From Polyporus tsugae (Eukaryota; Basidiomycota; Agaricomycetes; Polyporales; Polyporaceae), in NCBI GenBank assembly GCA_024305745.1, contig JAHRBS010000001.1, positions 1,798,001-1,862,000 on the forward strand: 64,000 nucleotides of DNA, in the 5' to 3' direction. Positions 53,501-64,000 of this stretch are shown one piece after another; position 1 is the first letter of the stretch, and each line of letters begins with the position of its first letter. Below the pieces are notes generated by a model that had not been told where the DNA came from, did no database searches, and saw only the letters and a list, made by a program, of their open reading frames with translations. Position numbers and translations under genes: made by a program.

Positions 53501-54370
53501 GCCCGATCGCGATACGAAAACGAAAGCTTACATATCCGCACCAGGCTCATCCTTGTAGACTCCGCTGGAGGCAACCATCAGCGGCACGACAGCGTCGGCA
53601 AGGAACAGACTCTACTCACCTCCCTATCCAGGTACAGTATTATCCAGGTCCCTCCCCTTCCGACCTCCGTTACGTAGGCCACCGCGTCCCTTGAAGCTTG
53701 GCCCCTTGCGGTGACGACACTCGTTGGTGCCTATGCGGTCCAGCACGATTTGGGTCCCGAAGAACCTGCTCCTTCGCAACAACTTCGCAACCTTTCCCTT
53801 TCCTTACGAGAAGGGGCCGTTGGCAAGAGGACGGTAAAAGTGAGCGGAGTTCTGCATCACGGAACAGACCTGTCTCGGGCTACTGTCCGCGAACGAGTCA
53901 ATGTGATACAATAATAGCATTCGGGGGCGACACGGAGTAGCGAGGTGGTTGATGGATAGCGTAAGTAAGGCGTACACGACAACTAGCAAGGTACAACAAG
54001 ACAGGAGCACGACAGCGAGTGAGACAGATGGGGACAGATACACAGAGAGAGATATACAACAGATATCGTGGTTGAGATAGTCCGTTCAGGCTGTTGCGTG
54101 TGTGTGCGATGGTGATGATGGGATACGATGCGACTTGCGATGTGCGTGCGTATGGATGATGAGCAGACTTGCGCGAGCGATTCTGCAGCTCTATGCTTCT
54201 TCTTCTTCAGACCTTCACAACAGGCACGAGAGCAAATTAGTTCGGAGGTAAGAGCGACGAGCAGCTCGGACTCACTTGTAGATGACCGACCAGACGTGGT
54301 GCCCTCTCCTCTACTCCTTCACTCTTCCAGAGTTCTTCACGCGGTCCGTCCCAACACCCTTCACAGTGCT
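47545..54370. other. 6.8-kb stretch without a supported gene
   Basis: Frames are short and none shows a known domain or a phase-consistent splice chain. Protein-like snippets occur at 47,800-48,060 (RTSRLLPRRRSTYS, and after an ATG at about 47,921 VVKASANYGRTFPV), but they stay isolated. I see no transposase, reverse transcriptase, long terminal repeats or rRNA. Possible contents are promoters, untranslated regions, decayed mobile elements, noncoding RNA genes or small genes that I cannot recognise. Confidence 0.4.
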
Positions 54371-55303
54371 CTACCAACGACCCTTTGCACCTGACTTCCT
54401 CTTTCCGCCCTTCCGCTTGGGCTTCTGGCCGCTCTTCTCACCCTTCTGCTGGCCAGAAGCCGGCGGCGCAGGCCGAGACGGCGCGGAGACGGGGAGCTGC
54501 GGATTCGACGTGACATGCGCCGGGGCAGACATGGGCGGGGGAGGGGCGGCCGCGCGGAGCCCGTCGAGGTAGACGTCGGCGTAGTTCCGGAAGACACACC
54601 TCTCCTTGTCCCTGCCGTCGTACTCGGCCATCGTCGCCCAGACGCAGTGCCAGCCCGGCTCCTCCTTGAACTTGAGCGCAAGCGCCGCGTGCCGCTGCGT
54701 CCAGCGATCCTCCTTCGGCGGGCCAAGTGCGGCCCCTTTGGAAGGAGAAGCAGGGGTAGTGCCCGGCTGCGCGCATTCATGGACCTGGAACGCCTTGTCG
54801 GAGAGCGTGATGGACGTGGCATGTGAGACCGTCAGGCGGACGTCCGCCATCCCGTTCGAGGCGAGGGGATTGAGGATGGGCGAGTCGCTCTCGAGCACCT
54901 TCGGCAGCCCGGGGTAGTGGGGGTTGTAGCCGACGACGAGGATCTGGTACGCACTGCCGTCCGAGAACTGGAGTGTGGTGCAGGGATGGGTGCGCGAGCG
55001 GCGGACGCGGATGAGCTGCTTGCCGACGAGGGCGTCCGGGGCGACGCCGATCCCGCGCGGTCGCACGTCGAGAGTGAGGGCCCTGGTGCGTTGCGACGCC
55101 TGGCATTGCACCTGCGGAGGAGGGGCGGTCTTCAGTGACTCCTTTGAGCGACTCTTCCAGGACAGGGAGCGGTGGCTGAGAGGGAAGGGCGAAGGTGAGG
55201 GTGGAGAAGTGCTGGGGGAAGTGGAGGGTGTGGTGGGATAGTAGTCGGATGATGAGCTGGCGGGATCGTAGCTGCTCAGACTGGTGCTGCTGTAGGACGA
55301 CAT
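54371..55303 (-). CDS. Hypothetical protein, single exon, 310 residues
   Basis: An uninterrupted frame codes 310 residues. The first 60 are Ser/Pro/Thr-rich (SSYSSTSLSSYDPASSSSDY). A folded-looking domain of about 170 residues follows, with IRVRRSRTHPCTTLQFSDGS, YQILVVGYNPHYPGLPKVLE, ADVRLTVSHATSITLSDKAF, WHCVWATMAEYDGRDKERCV and FRNYADVYLDGL. The end is Lys/Arg/Gly-rich (KPKRKGGKRKSGAKG), suggesting nucleic-acid or nuclear contacts. The frame stays open upstream to 55615 with further ATGs, but that part has no conserved look and is probably leader; the start at 55303 begins the coherent Ser-rich head. I recognise no named family. Confidence 0.75.
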   Translation of the reverse strand: MSSYSSTSLSSYDPASSSSDYYPTTPSTSPSTSPPSPSPFPLSHRSLSWKSRSKESLKTAPPPQVQCQASQRTRALTLDVRPRGIGVAPDALVGKQLIRVRRSRTHPCTTLQFSDGSAYQILVVGYNPHYPGLPKVLESDSPILNPLASNGMADVRLTVSHATSITLSDKAFQVHECAQPGTTPASPSKGAALGPPKEDRWTQRHAALALKFKEEPGWHCVWATMAEYDGRDKERCVFRNYADVYLDGLRAAAPPPPMSAPAHVTSNPQLPVSAPSRPAPPASGQQKGEKSGQKPKRKGGKRKSGAKGRW

Positions 55304-57316
55304 TGTTGGCAGTGTCTGCGAGGGTGCATTCGTGTCCTTAAGGCGAGAGGGCACCTGGACGAGAGGACGACGGAGACGGTGAGTGAAGAGAAGAGAAGCG
55401 GGCCGATACGATACCATCACGAGCGATCCAGGCCAAACACACGGCCAAACTGAGCCAAACACGCCAGCAGCCGTCGCCTCATTGTCCCCGCCGGCCATAG
55501 CGTCGAGGACAATAGGGCCAACAAACGTGTTACCGCAAGAGGGCCGAGCTTTGTTTTTATTCTGTGTATGGAAGGACTCGGAGTAGACACAAGACACGTT
55601 ACGCGCACAGGTCACGGGATGGGAAAGGACTGCGTGACTCCCCCACTGGCCACCGTCACGGCGTCCTCAGTCAAGTCACACGCTCTTCAACTTGTCCCGT
55701 CCCGACGTCGACGCGCCGGCATAGTACCTTCAGTGGTATGAGGTGTTATGTCTCTCGCCGGTGCACTTCAAGGAAAGGGAGCTGATACTGTGTCGATTTC
55801 AGAAATTCAGTGCCCGAGCGTTCGCTGGGACGAGAAATGCCCGAGTTCCCCTGAGATCTCGCGTGCAAGCGGGTGGCAAGTTAAAAGCCTAATTCGACCC
55901 GAGATTCGCTCCAGAAAACCGATCCACCGGTCAAGATTCCTACGCTGTAATAGGCCTTGGCACCCACACCGACTCGACCGGTCACAGCGGGACGGGTTGC
56001 TTTCGATTATAGCAACCATGGCACAGGGTTCGGTCCTTGTCCTTCTCGGAGTACTTTGAATGACACCTTTTTCCGACGACAAGCTGAGGAGACCACGCGC
56101 ATCTCCTTCTCGGAGACTATTGGCCTAAGGTTCGTCGGCCACGAGTTGGCGTGTGGCCGTCTCCTCACACAGGGTAGATGCGTTCTCTCCGGCGTCGAGC
56201 CCGTCAATCTTGCGTTTGAAGGGACCCGAGCACGCGCTATCGAACGCTCTCCACGGTTTCGAGTCCGTTGCCAGTGGCGGCTCGGTACGATTGCAGGACG
56301 CCTCCGTTCAGGACGGCGGACAAAAGCGCATGGGCTTTGGGAGGGATGGTAAGCACTTCGAGTTGGGATTCCCTGTAACATTCCGGCATGATGCAATTCA
56401 TCCCAACGCTAGTTCTTCCCGACTGCAGATGCGAGAGGTTCAGAAGCAGCTTCTAGAAGTAATCTAGTCGCACCGCTTTGTGGTCAAGACCAGCTGGCAC
56501 GCGGCGCCGTTCGGAGCATTGGACGAGTTCGCGCGCAAGCCGACAACCTGCCCTGAGATGACTCTGACAGTACTATACTGCTCTCCTCTTTTTGCCTTAC
56601 TCCCTAGTGATATCGTGCAGCGGCTGCAGCCTACGGCTACCAGCGACTGTTCCCTGAGTTAGAACGCACAAAGTTGGCATTCTGGTACTAGTACCATCGA
56701 TAATCCAAGTATGTGATCGGACTAGTACAGGGCCATGACCCCTTCCCCGCCTCCCTTTGTCAATATTTCAATATCAATGATCAGCTAGACCTGAGTTCAG
56801 CGTTAGACATGGACAAGTTCTTCCTCACTCTGGTCGAGCTATTCGTGCTCGATCTCAACGACGTCGCAAAATGAGGTAGCTTCCCGCGTCAGACTGAGAT
56901 CTAGACACGAGACAAGCACGATCTGTATATGCGCATAAAAAGTGGATATTGGATCCTGGGAGGAGCACTGTGCACGATTGATTGCATAGATTGGACGTAC
57001 AAGTCAATTTGGCCTGTCTTGTTCGAACATGGACTAAGTATACTGGGTTGAGAGCCATGGTCGCCTTTTAATGCTTGGCATGTGATATTTGAAGCTGCTG
57101 GGATCGACTACAGAGGCGGAGTCAAGAACGACAAGTCCATAGTCCATTGTCCCCGAGTGATCCTTAGGGGTGGAAGACTATAGGGTAGGTGCATTTTACA
57201 TTTCTGGAACTGGCAGTCAACGTCGTTGCACCGTCAAGAGATTCGACTATTACGTACACAGCGCAACAGTTCTCTTCTCATATCCTATATTCGTCTCTGG
57301 AATCATAAAGACATAT
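55304..57316. other. Intergenic, no supported gene
   Basis: This is the promoter side of the single-exon gene and the 3' side of the next minus-strand gene. It becomes AT-rich from about 56,650 to 57,300. No domain or splice chain is found. Confidence 0.4.
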
Positions 57317-57953
57317 TTACTCGTTGAAGAACGCGAGCGGTGTGTCGCGCTTCTGGATGGCGCGCCAAGTAGTCGGGTGTCCATCAGCGTCGCGGTTGCC
57401 TTCGTCCGTCCACAGAGAGTGGAAGAGTACATCCTGGACTCCCTACGCAAACGCTTTCAATAACAGATGAGGCATAGGCAAACTCGGTGCGTACCCGGTT
57501 CGGAGGATCGTGAATCCTATGTAGCGTTTCAGGGCGACTGGTGGAGAAAGGCGAGCGAGGATGGCGTACCGGACATGGATGTAACCGTCTCCCTCTGCGT
57601 CGTTTATTGCAGGGAGCCTAATCTTGCCGAGTATGATTGTCCCATATGACGTCGGCGCGCTGCGAATCTCGACCAGGTCGTCGCGGATGGTGAAGGCGAC
57701 AAGGTCATGGTCGGACAGGCCCTCTGCGCGTGACCACATGAGGGGCTCATGTTTGTTCCAGTCGTGACGAGACTTGACGATCTCTGCCTTGATGGTGTGT
57801 TGGACTGTTATAAAGGCTTCAAGGGCCTTCTCCGTAGGAGCGTGGGGCGCATTCAGGTTGATCTGCTCCTCGGAAGCTGTTCGGAATTGGGGCCCTTGAG
57901 TATACTCGTTTACGGGGACGTGGCGGAAGAGCCTATGGACGATGCTCACCCAT
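57317..57953 (-). CDS. Small hypothetical protein, four exons
   Basis: Exons 57950-57953, 57570-57894, 57495-57516 and 57317-57442 code 158 residues. The main exon has no ATG in its frame; a start of four coding bases (ATG G) at 57953 spliced over 57895-57949 gives MGPQFRTASEEQINLNAPHA. Then follow HTIKAEIVKSRHDWNKHEPL, DHDLVAFTIRDDLVEIRSAP, GDGYIHVRIHDPPNR (joined across the 22-base exon), DVLFHSLWTDEGNRD and the end TPLAFFNE. The joined exons read smoothly and look like one conserved soluble domain. I do not recognise the family. The 5' end is the weakest point: an upstream start exon different from the one proposed is possible. Confidence 0.68.
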
Positions 57954-58683
57954 TGATGAGGGATGCGTGGAAGTGGATGAGACGAAAGGGGGCGGGGGAT
58001 TGCGATCACGCGTACGGAGCGAGACGCGATCGCCTTCGGTGGCTGTGCACCCGACTCACTCTGCTGCAACTGCAACTCTCTACCTTAGATCTTTCCTCTC
58101 TTAAGTTCCCGGGCCCCTTCAGCTTCCTCTGCCACGCCCACCATCACCTCCATCCTCGCCACGGACCACCACCCCCGTCATCAGCCGTCGTCTGGCCACA
58201 CACATCCATTCTACCATTTCCTCAACCCTCGTTTCGCTTCCATGTATGCCATCTCGACGACCATCCAACATCGGATCCGGACTTGCCCTCCCATCCCTCG
58301 TTGCTCCATGACCGCATGGAAACCCCCTTCGCGATAGAAAGGTCGGCGTTTTCGCAAGGGAGAACCATTGCTTGGCAGCCTTCGACCGCATGTGCATCGC
58401 TCCTGCCCTTCTAAATCCATCCCCCCACGTGCTACCTCTGAGCACACGCCGCGTTGAATCACAGATCGAAGGTTCGTCTCTCTGGTTTCTTTGTCATTGG
58501 CGTTCCTCAAGGCCGCAAGCCAACAGTCTTCTCTAGTTCCGTGATGGGCGAACCGCTGCCTGTACACCGCACTCACGATGTATAAGAGGCTGCGAAGGTT
58601 ATTGCGACCTCCGACGACCCTCCTCGTTCCCTCCCACTCCACAGGTCGTCTGTGTGAGCACTTCCGCGTCTCAATATCTCAAG
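57954..58683. other. Divergent promoter region of unknown gene and aspartic protease
   Basis: The two genes are transcribed apart from this 730-base region. It is C/T-rich on the plus strand around 58,080-58,300. Long minus-strand frames here are antisense to nothing identifiable and lack domains. Confidence 0.4.
58581..58589 (+). promoter_or_regulatory. TATA box of the aspartic protease gene
   Basis: TATAAGAGG lies 95 bases before the start codon at 58684, a usual distance for a fungal core promoter. Confidence 0.55.
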
Positions 58684-60058
58684 ATGCGCTCTGCTCTCAC
58701 CCTCGGCGTTCTCGCCCTCTCCACATCCTCGGCCGTCTACGCGACCCCCAAGCCTGTGCCCGTGCAGCTCCAGGCGCGCAAGACCCCCAACGGTCACATC
58801 TCTGGCATCCGCAGGCGCGCCCTCGACGCGATCGGCGTCCCCTTGGATGACTTCTTCCTCGGGACGGACTTGCAGTGGTTTGGCAACATATCTGGTGCGT
58901 CATCATCGTAATCGTTATATACAATCTCGAGAAGTTAATTCGTCGCTTATTGTAATACAGTCGGTACCCCGCCCCAGCCGGTCAGCGTCGTCTTCGACAC
59001 CGGCTCGCAGACCCTCGAGTTCGCGGAGACCGGGTGCAAGTCCTGCACCCAGACAGGCAAGTTCAACCCGTCCAAGAGCTCCACCTTCAAGAGGGGCACT
59101 CGCAAGGAGACCCTCCCCTTCGCCACCGGCGTCGGCGTGGACCCCGTCGTCGACAACGACTACGTCCTCACCATCCAGAGCGCGACCGACTCGGTCACCG
59201 TCGGCGGCATCACCTTGGACAAGGTGTCGCTCTTCACGATCATCGACCAGACGGCTGCGTTCAATATCGACCCTTTCCTCGGGATCCAGGGTATGGGTTC
59301 GCAAGCGGAGGGCTTCTTCGCAGCGCTGAATGACCAGGGTCTCGATGGTCAGTTTCAGTCCTGGTTCGCTGAATGCGTTAGCAGCCGCATGTCTGATCCG
59401 ACCGCGTCACAGCCCTCTTCAGCTTGTTCCTGACCCCGGACACGGTCGGCAACGCCGAGCTGATCATCGGCGGCGTCGACGACAGCAAGTTCACCGGCGA
59501 CCTCGTCTGGGCGGACCAGAGCGGCCAGGGCGACTGGGTCGTCTCATCGACGTCCATCACCGTCAACGGCCAGACGACGGACGTCCTCGACCAGTCGCGC
59601 GACATCATCTTCGACTCGGGCACGTCCAACGTCCTCTTCTCCACGCAGACCACCGAGGCCATGTACGCGCTCATCTCCGCGGACATCCAGCCGTTCGACG
59701 CGGAGCCCGGCGCGTACGGCCTGCCCTGCGACAAGATCGGCGACCTGCCCGCGGTCATCGACATCGCGTTCACGTCACAGGACGGCGAGCCGTTCACGCT
59801 CACTATCCCCAGCACGGAGCTCAACGTCGGGCCGTTCAAGAGCGACCCGAGCACGTGCCAGACGCTCATCAATGCGTTCGACGGGCTCGACCTCGTCGGC
59901 GGGTCCGTGCTCAAGCACTACTACTCGGTGTGGGACGTCGGAAACCAGCGCATGGGCTTCGCGCCGAACGGTAAGCGTCACTTACTATCGTCAACTCCAT
60001 TTTCGGTGTGTGTATTGGTGCTGATGAGTCTCGCGGGTCGCGGTTCGTAGGTTTCTGA
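58684..60058 (+). CDS. Secreted A1 (pepsin-type) aspartic protease
   Basis: Four exons, 58684-58894, 58961-59347, 59413-59970 and 60051-60058, code 387 residues. A signal peptide (about residues 1-20) and a basic propeptide (GIRRRALDAIGVPLDDFF) come first. The first catalytic Asp is Asp83 in VFDTGSQ after VGTPPQPV, and the second is Asp267 in IIFDSGTSNV. GMGSQAEGFF and the C-terminal LVGGSVLKHYYSVWDVG with MGFAPNGF are typical of the family. The last exon contributes only eight coding bases (the end of GGT TTC TGA); reading through the intron would add an unrelated tail. Secreted pepsin-like enzymes digest protein at acid pH outside the cell. One residue pattern, DTGSQTLEF, differs from the common DTGSSNLWV, so substrate preference may be shifted. 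Confidence 0.94.
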
Positions 60059-62967
60059 AGCCCACGGATGTCCACGTCGTGTACTTGTGCTTGTTGTATC
60101 GATAGCTTCTATCAAGGACACGAAGTTCTTTTCGGGAAATGGTTCGCGGAGAACTCGCCGTTCAATATTACGCCGGCCCACCTTCCGGGGGCTTCTCCTG
60201 AAATTTCTTCCCCTCATTGCCGTGAGGAGGTCGGAAGCTTTGGGGCTCGTTGTTACCATCAGCCTGGCGGAAGGAGTGTGCTCCGACCCTTGGGCGGCCA
60301 GACATGTAACAGTTAGTGCGCCGTTTGGGGTGATAATCCTGTGATGACGATCTCTTGGAACACCACAAGAACAAATGGGGTCGCTCTTCTGCCTTGGGGC
60401 TCGCTCCGAGTTTCCCAATGCCATTAATTCAGCGTGTTTTGTTTTGCCAATGCTTATTGTGCTGCAGCCCACGGTTTCGAAGCAAAGGACCACAGTCCAA
60501 TGGTTTACATTGTTGTTTTGTACATTTCGTGACCAGCCAACATGAAGACGAATAGATCAACTCTGACGTGTTTCAAAAACAAGAAATTGCAGGGACATCG
60601 CCTTTACAAGCGGAACGCGCAAAGTGCATTAAGTAGTCTGGGAAACCATATAACCTATGAGTAACAACAGCGCTCGAAAAGTCCCGAGGGAGTTGACACG
60701 GGTAGGGAAGTGGGTCCTGGAGCATGGCGAACTGTCCGGGCCGTACGAGAAGGCTGGTACATCGGGCACAACTCCCCTTCGTTTCTGCATCAGGAGGACA
60801 ATGTGGTTGGAAGTAAACAATCATGTCCAGTGGAAGATCCGCAAGAGGGGGGAGGATGGAGAAGTTCCTGGAGATGACGTCGATAAAAGTGAGTTGTCCG
60901 GAAGGAGACAAGCAAAGTCGCAGGAGCACCCAACAACTTGACAAGACACAAGACCGGGGTGTAGAAGCCGGCCGCGCTGACAGGAGGGGAAGGGGGGCCT
61001 ATGGAAACGCGTCCAGTTCGACGCCCGCTCCATGAGGGAAGATTGCTTCAGTTTTGTAAAGTCCGGAAGGGCGGGACGGTTGTAGGAAGGTTTGAATCAA
61101 GGAGCACACAGTCATGAAACGCCATGGCGGCGAAAATGGAACGCGTGTCGTCCGAGAGTGGTGGACGACCATGTTCGGAAATCTCGTAGGGGGAGTTGGA
61201 CCTCCACGTGCGTGAACTTGGCATGAATGCAAACGTGACCCCATTCCTGTTGGAAACAGACGTCAGTGGCTTGCATGACTCTGACGGACGACCAATACAC
61301 CGCATGACCAGTTCGAGTCGGTCAGCAAGGACCCCTCCAAGCCATTCAGTGGTTGCATTCAGTAGTTGTATTGCGCGCCTTGTGCTGCTCGGCGTTTGCG
61401 CGTAGTCGAGCCCTGTCACGTATCAGCTCGAGACCATACCGCGAACATTCTTTTCCTAAAGCGGACCCGCCAGTGAATGACTGCAGTGGTGTGCAGAGGT
61501 GACCGGTGACCCTTGGCAGAACTGCGGCCCCTTCGAGGACAGCTTCTCCAGAGCTATCCCGTAACCAAAGGTCAGCACACATTTCCCAGCGCAGAAGCAG
61601 CATACCTCGGCAGGCACCACCAGCCCCACGCAACGTGTAGCCTGACCGAGACCAAGGCGTCGAGACGCACGGATAGCATGTATAGTTATCAGCTCTCGCC
61701 ACGATACCGCACGACGACGCCAAAACGAGAGAGGACTTGCTAAGCTTATCCCAGCCTCAGCTGGTCCAGATCCCCCGGGATCCCAGTCCGGCAAAGTTCA
61801 AACTTCCACGGTTTCGCAGTTCGCAGTTCGCCCCTCGCGGTTCGCAGTCCCTGTCACTGTCAAAGTCAAAACGCGAGGGAGCGGACGGCCAGCTCGGAGT
61901 CCCGTGGCGTATACGCGGCCGTCCGATACACTTTCGGTTTTGGATGATGTCTTACACTCCAGGACTCGTGCTGGCGACTGGTGACCGGTGACCCGAGTTG
62001 GCTGAGGCTTCCCGAACGGCCAGCCGAGCTTCGCGCGACGGCGCGCACGGGCCCGGGATCCTCTTCCATGTCGCGCGAGGACGTCGGGGCTCGCGCGGCC
62101 GCGGTCGAATGGAAACATCTGCCTGCCCTCGCCTATACCCTGCCGCGCGCAGTATAAGCGGGTACCCTCATGCCTGGAGTTGCAGCCAGCGCATTCGTCG
62201 AGTACTTGCCACGCACGCATAGACGTACGGACATCCATGTCCGACCTCTAACACCAAGGTCCCGCCGTGCGACGCGCCCCGCCCCTCGTCCTCGTCGCCG
62301 AGAAGGAGCGCAGGCAGCGCGACCGGGCACCGCCGCCGCCACCGGGATCCATAGGAGAAGACGAACGCGACGCAGTCGTCGAGGTCCTGCCCAGGCCCGG
62401 TAACGCACCACGGATCCACGGTCCACGGATATACGGCCTCGGGTGATGTCAATCCTGCACTCCCACATCCCATAACCCAACACAGCAGCTCACAACGCGG
62501 GTGCGCGGGAGCCGCCGTAGGAGCCCATCGCGAGGACACGAACTCCTAGGGATAATGTGAGTGCGCATACGTGTTGGTATGGTGCATAGAGGAAGGAGAC
62601 CATATCTATGTACAGAGGGTGAGAGTACAATGTCAGCAAAGGAAATTGAACATGAGATGGGGAACAAACTACAGGTACCAGGGCAGGCAACGGGAACGTA
62701 ATCGTAGTAAGAAGAGAAGAGGCGGTCACCGAGAGTATCACGAGCCAACAACGACAATGGGCTATCCACGACGCCGAACCACCAAAGGAAGAGACGACGG
62801 AAAGCAGGGAACGACAATATGTTGCAAACGAAGACAGGGGCATCGATACAGAAGGTAAACCGTTCGGGTAAGAAAGGTGAGAGAAAGGATGAGATCCAAA
62901 CCAATAAGATAAAGTCGACCTCCTCTCTCCCCTTTCCCCGCAGGGGACTAGGGAGACAGGAACGCCG
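60059..62967. other. Intergenic, no firmly supported gene
   Basis: A plus-strand frame at 60657-60941 starts with ATG and reads fairly protein-like (KVPRELTRVGKWVLEHGELS) but has no family and no partner exon. A TATA-like TATAAGC sits at 62153 with an ATG 17 bases on, but the frame that follows is Arg-rich and unconvincing. A GTTCGCAG-type repeat occurs near 61,812-61,850. The part above about 62,550 is probably the 3' end of the cyclin gene. Confidence 0.35.
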
Positions 62968-63934
62968 CTATTGAGTCCCATTCTCGAACATGCCAGGATT
63001 AGAGAAAACCTCCGCAAACGATGGCAACGTATGAGAAACCTGCTTTGTACCAGTCGGGTTGAACGCCGCCAGCGTCGACCCAATAGCCGCCTCCGTAGCC
63101 TCCATGTCGGCCGCATACGTAGGATTCGAGGGATTGAAGTAGGAAGTATACGCATTAATCGGTCCAAGGGAACCGTGGGGATTTGCGGGATCCGCAGGGG
63201 TGTAAGTGAACGCGCTTGCAACCCAAGGCCCAGGATTGTTGCCAAAAGTCGACATCGCGGGCGTAGGAAGATCCAAGAACATCGACATCTGAATAGTCCT
63301 GTCTTCAGAACCGTCCGACGACGACGAAGTAGACGACATGGGCGAGTACGAGAGGGAAGGCGTAGAAAGCGATGGTGACACCTCGCCTTGGGGCTCCACG
63401 TCCATCTGGAACGTGGCGTCGTAGCCCGGGCCAGGTGCCTCTCTCGCCTCGTAGCAGTACCCGGCGCCGTCGGAAGTCGGAATGAAGAAAGGATCCACGA
63501 CAGTAGAACCGCAGTCGGCCCCAATAGCGGGTACAGTCGCGCTGCGCGAAAGACCACGCGTCCAACTCCTTGGGAGTTGGACCGGAGGCGGAAGACTGAC
63601 GAAGGAGCGGGCAGACGAGGTAGCAGTAGCCGCAGCCGGAGGGGCCGCCCACGCCGCAGTAGACGGAGTGGTACAAGAACGAGTCGACGCGTAAACGACG
63701 TCGCCATCGCTCCTGCTCCGTGTGACTGTCCTACCACTGCTCATTCCAGATGTCGACGTCGACGATGCAGGAATCTTGCCAACCCAAAGTCGCCATTCCA
63801 ATGCGTCACCGAGAGCGCGCTCGCACCGGCCAATTTCCCGGGGAGGGAGACCAGCCAATTTGGCCCAAGCCCGGTTGGAGTAGGAGCGATCCTGCATGAA
63901 CTTGGATGCCAGGATGAGGCACGCGAGGAATGTC
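62968..63934 (-). CDS. PCL/Pho80-type cyclin, 3' part (5' end beyond window)
   Basis: One exon is visible, from an acceptor (GCGTAG) at 63935 to the stop at 62968, coding about 322 residues. It opens inside the cyclin box: TFLACLILASKFMQDRSYSN, RAWAKLAGLPPREI, then GRCERALGDALEWRLWVGK, the signature of Pcl/Pho80-like cyclins that activate Pho85-type CDKs. The rest is Ser/Thr/Pro-rich and ends NPGMFENGTQ. The N-terminal half of the cyclin box must lie to the right of position 64000. Members control phosphate response, cell polarity or morphogenesis; which one cannot be told. The partial state is due to the window edge, not a broken gene. Confidence 0.88.
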
Positions 63935-64000
63935 CTACGCGGGCAACAGAGGGGAGAAGGAAGCGCGGGGAGGGGCGGGAGGGAAGACTCATCCTTGCCA

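Noticed and set aside
60657..60941. 95-codon plus-strand frame starting with ATG
   Set aside because: The composition is plausible but no domain, splice partner or promoter supports it.
62168..62539. Overlapping frames downstream of a TATA-like TATAAGC
   Set aside because: The plus-strand product is almost only Arg, Ala and Pro; the minus-strand frame lacks an ATG at its start. The TATA match alone is too weak.

Overview
The window looks like nuclear DNA of a filamentous basidiomycete, most likely a wood-decaying Agaricomycete. Evidence seen directly: genes broken by many short introns (mostly about 45-80 bases) with GT..AG borders, long intergenic leaders, and genes for a CBM1 cellulose-binding protein, an AA9 lytic polysaccharide monooxygenase, a GH18 chitinase and translation elongation factor eEF3 (a fungal hallmark). 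The organism assignment is inference. There is no sign of a prokaryotic operon, CRISPR array, rRNA or convincing tRNA. All exon borders were read by eye; for the well-supported genes the exon lengths and phases close exactly to a single open frame.

Layout, left to right. 0.9-4.1 kb (+): secreted CBM1 protein, then a membrane-anchored GH18 chitinase. 4.9-5.4 kb (+): small spliced gene of unknown function. 6.7-10.6 kb (-): NDR-family AGC kinase carrying a CRIB domain, 17 exons. 12.0-13.5 kb (+): homeodomain transcription factor, divergent from the kinase. 15.6-16.9 kb (-): AA9 LPMO. 17.9-20.1 kb (-): MFS transporter. 21.2-22.7 kb (-): single-pass membrane protein. 23.7-28.4 kb (+): eEF3, 20 exons. 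29.7-30.7 kb (-): C2H2 zinc-finger protein. 32.1-32.9 kb (-): BolA-like protein with a mitochondrial-type leader. 34.9-35.7 kb (+): small Clr2-like silencing-domain protein. 36.2-38.1 kb (+): conserved-looking unknown. 38.9-39.9 kb (-): secreted CREG/PNPOx-like protein. 40.2-43.6 kb (-): replicative DNA ligase I. 45.7-46.6 kb (+): second C2H2 protein. 46.9-47.5 kb (-): NAA50-type acetyltransferase. 47.5-54.4 kb: long stretch with no gene I can support. 54.4-55.3 kb (-): single-exon unknown. 57.3-58.0 kb (-): small spliced unknown. 58.7-60.1 kb (+): secreted A1 aspartic protease. 63.0-63.9 kb (-): 3' part of a PCL/Pho80-type cyclin running off the right edge.

The genes do not form an obvious metabolic cluster. 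Housekeeping functions (eEF3, ligase I, BolA, NAA50) sit among secreted degradative or wall-modifying proteins (CBM1, GH18, AA9, aspartic protease) and regulators of growth or development (CRIB-NDR kinase, homeodomain, two C2H2 proteins, PCL cyclin). The most notable features are gene-structural: very small exons (12-nt exons in the chitinase and eEF3; 14-, 20-, 25- and 32-nt exons in the kinase; a 17-nt exon in AA9; an 8-nt coding end in the protease), a GC-AG intron and a 37-nt intron. Notable protein architectures are the CRIB plus NDR kinase, the type-II-anchored chitinase, and the basic, His-rich tail on AA9.
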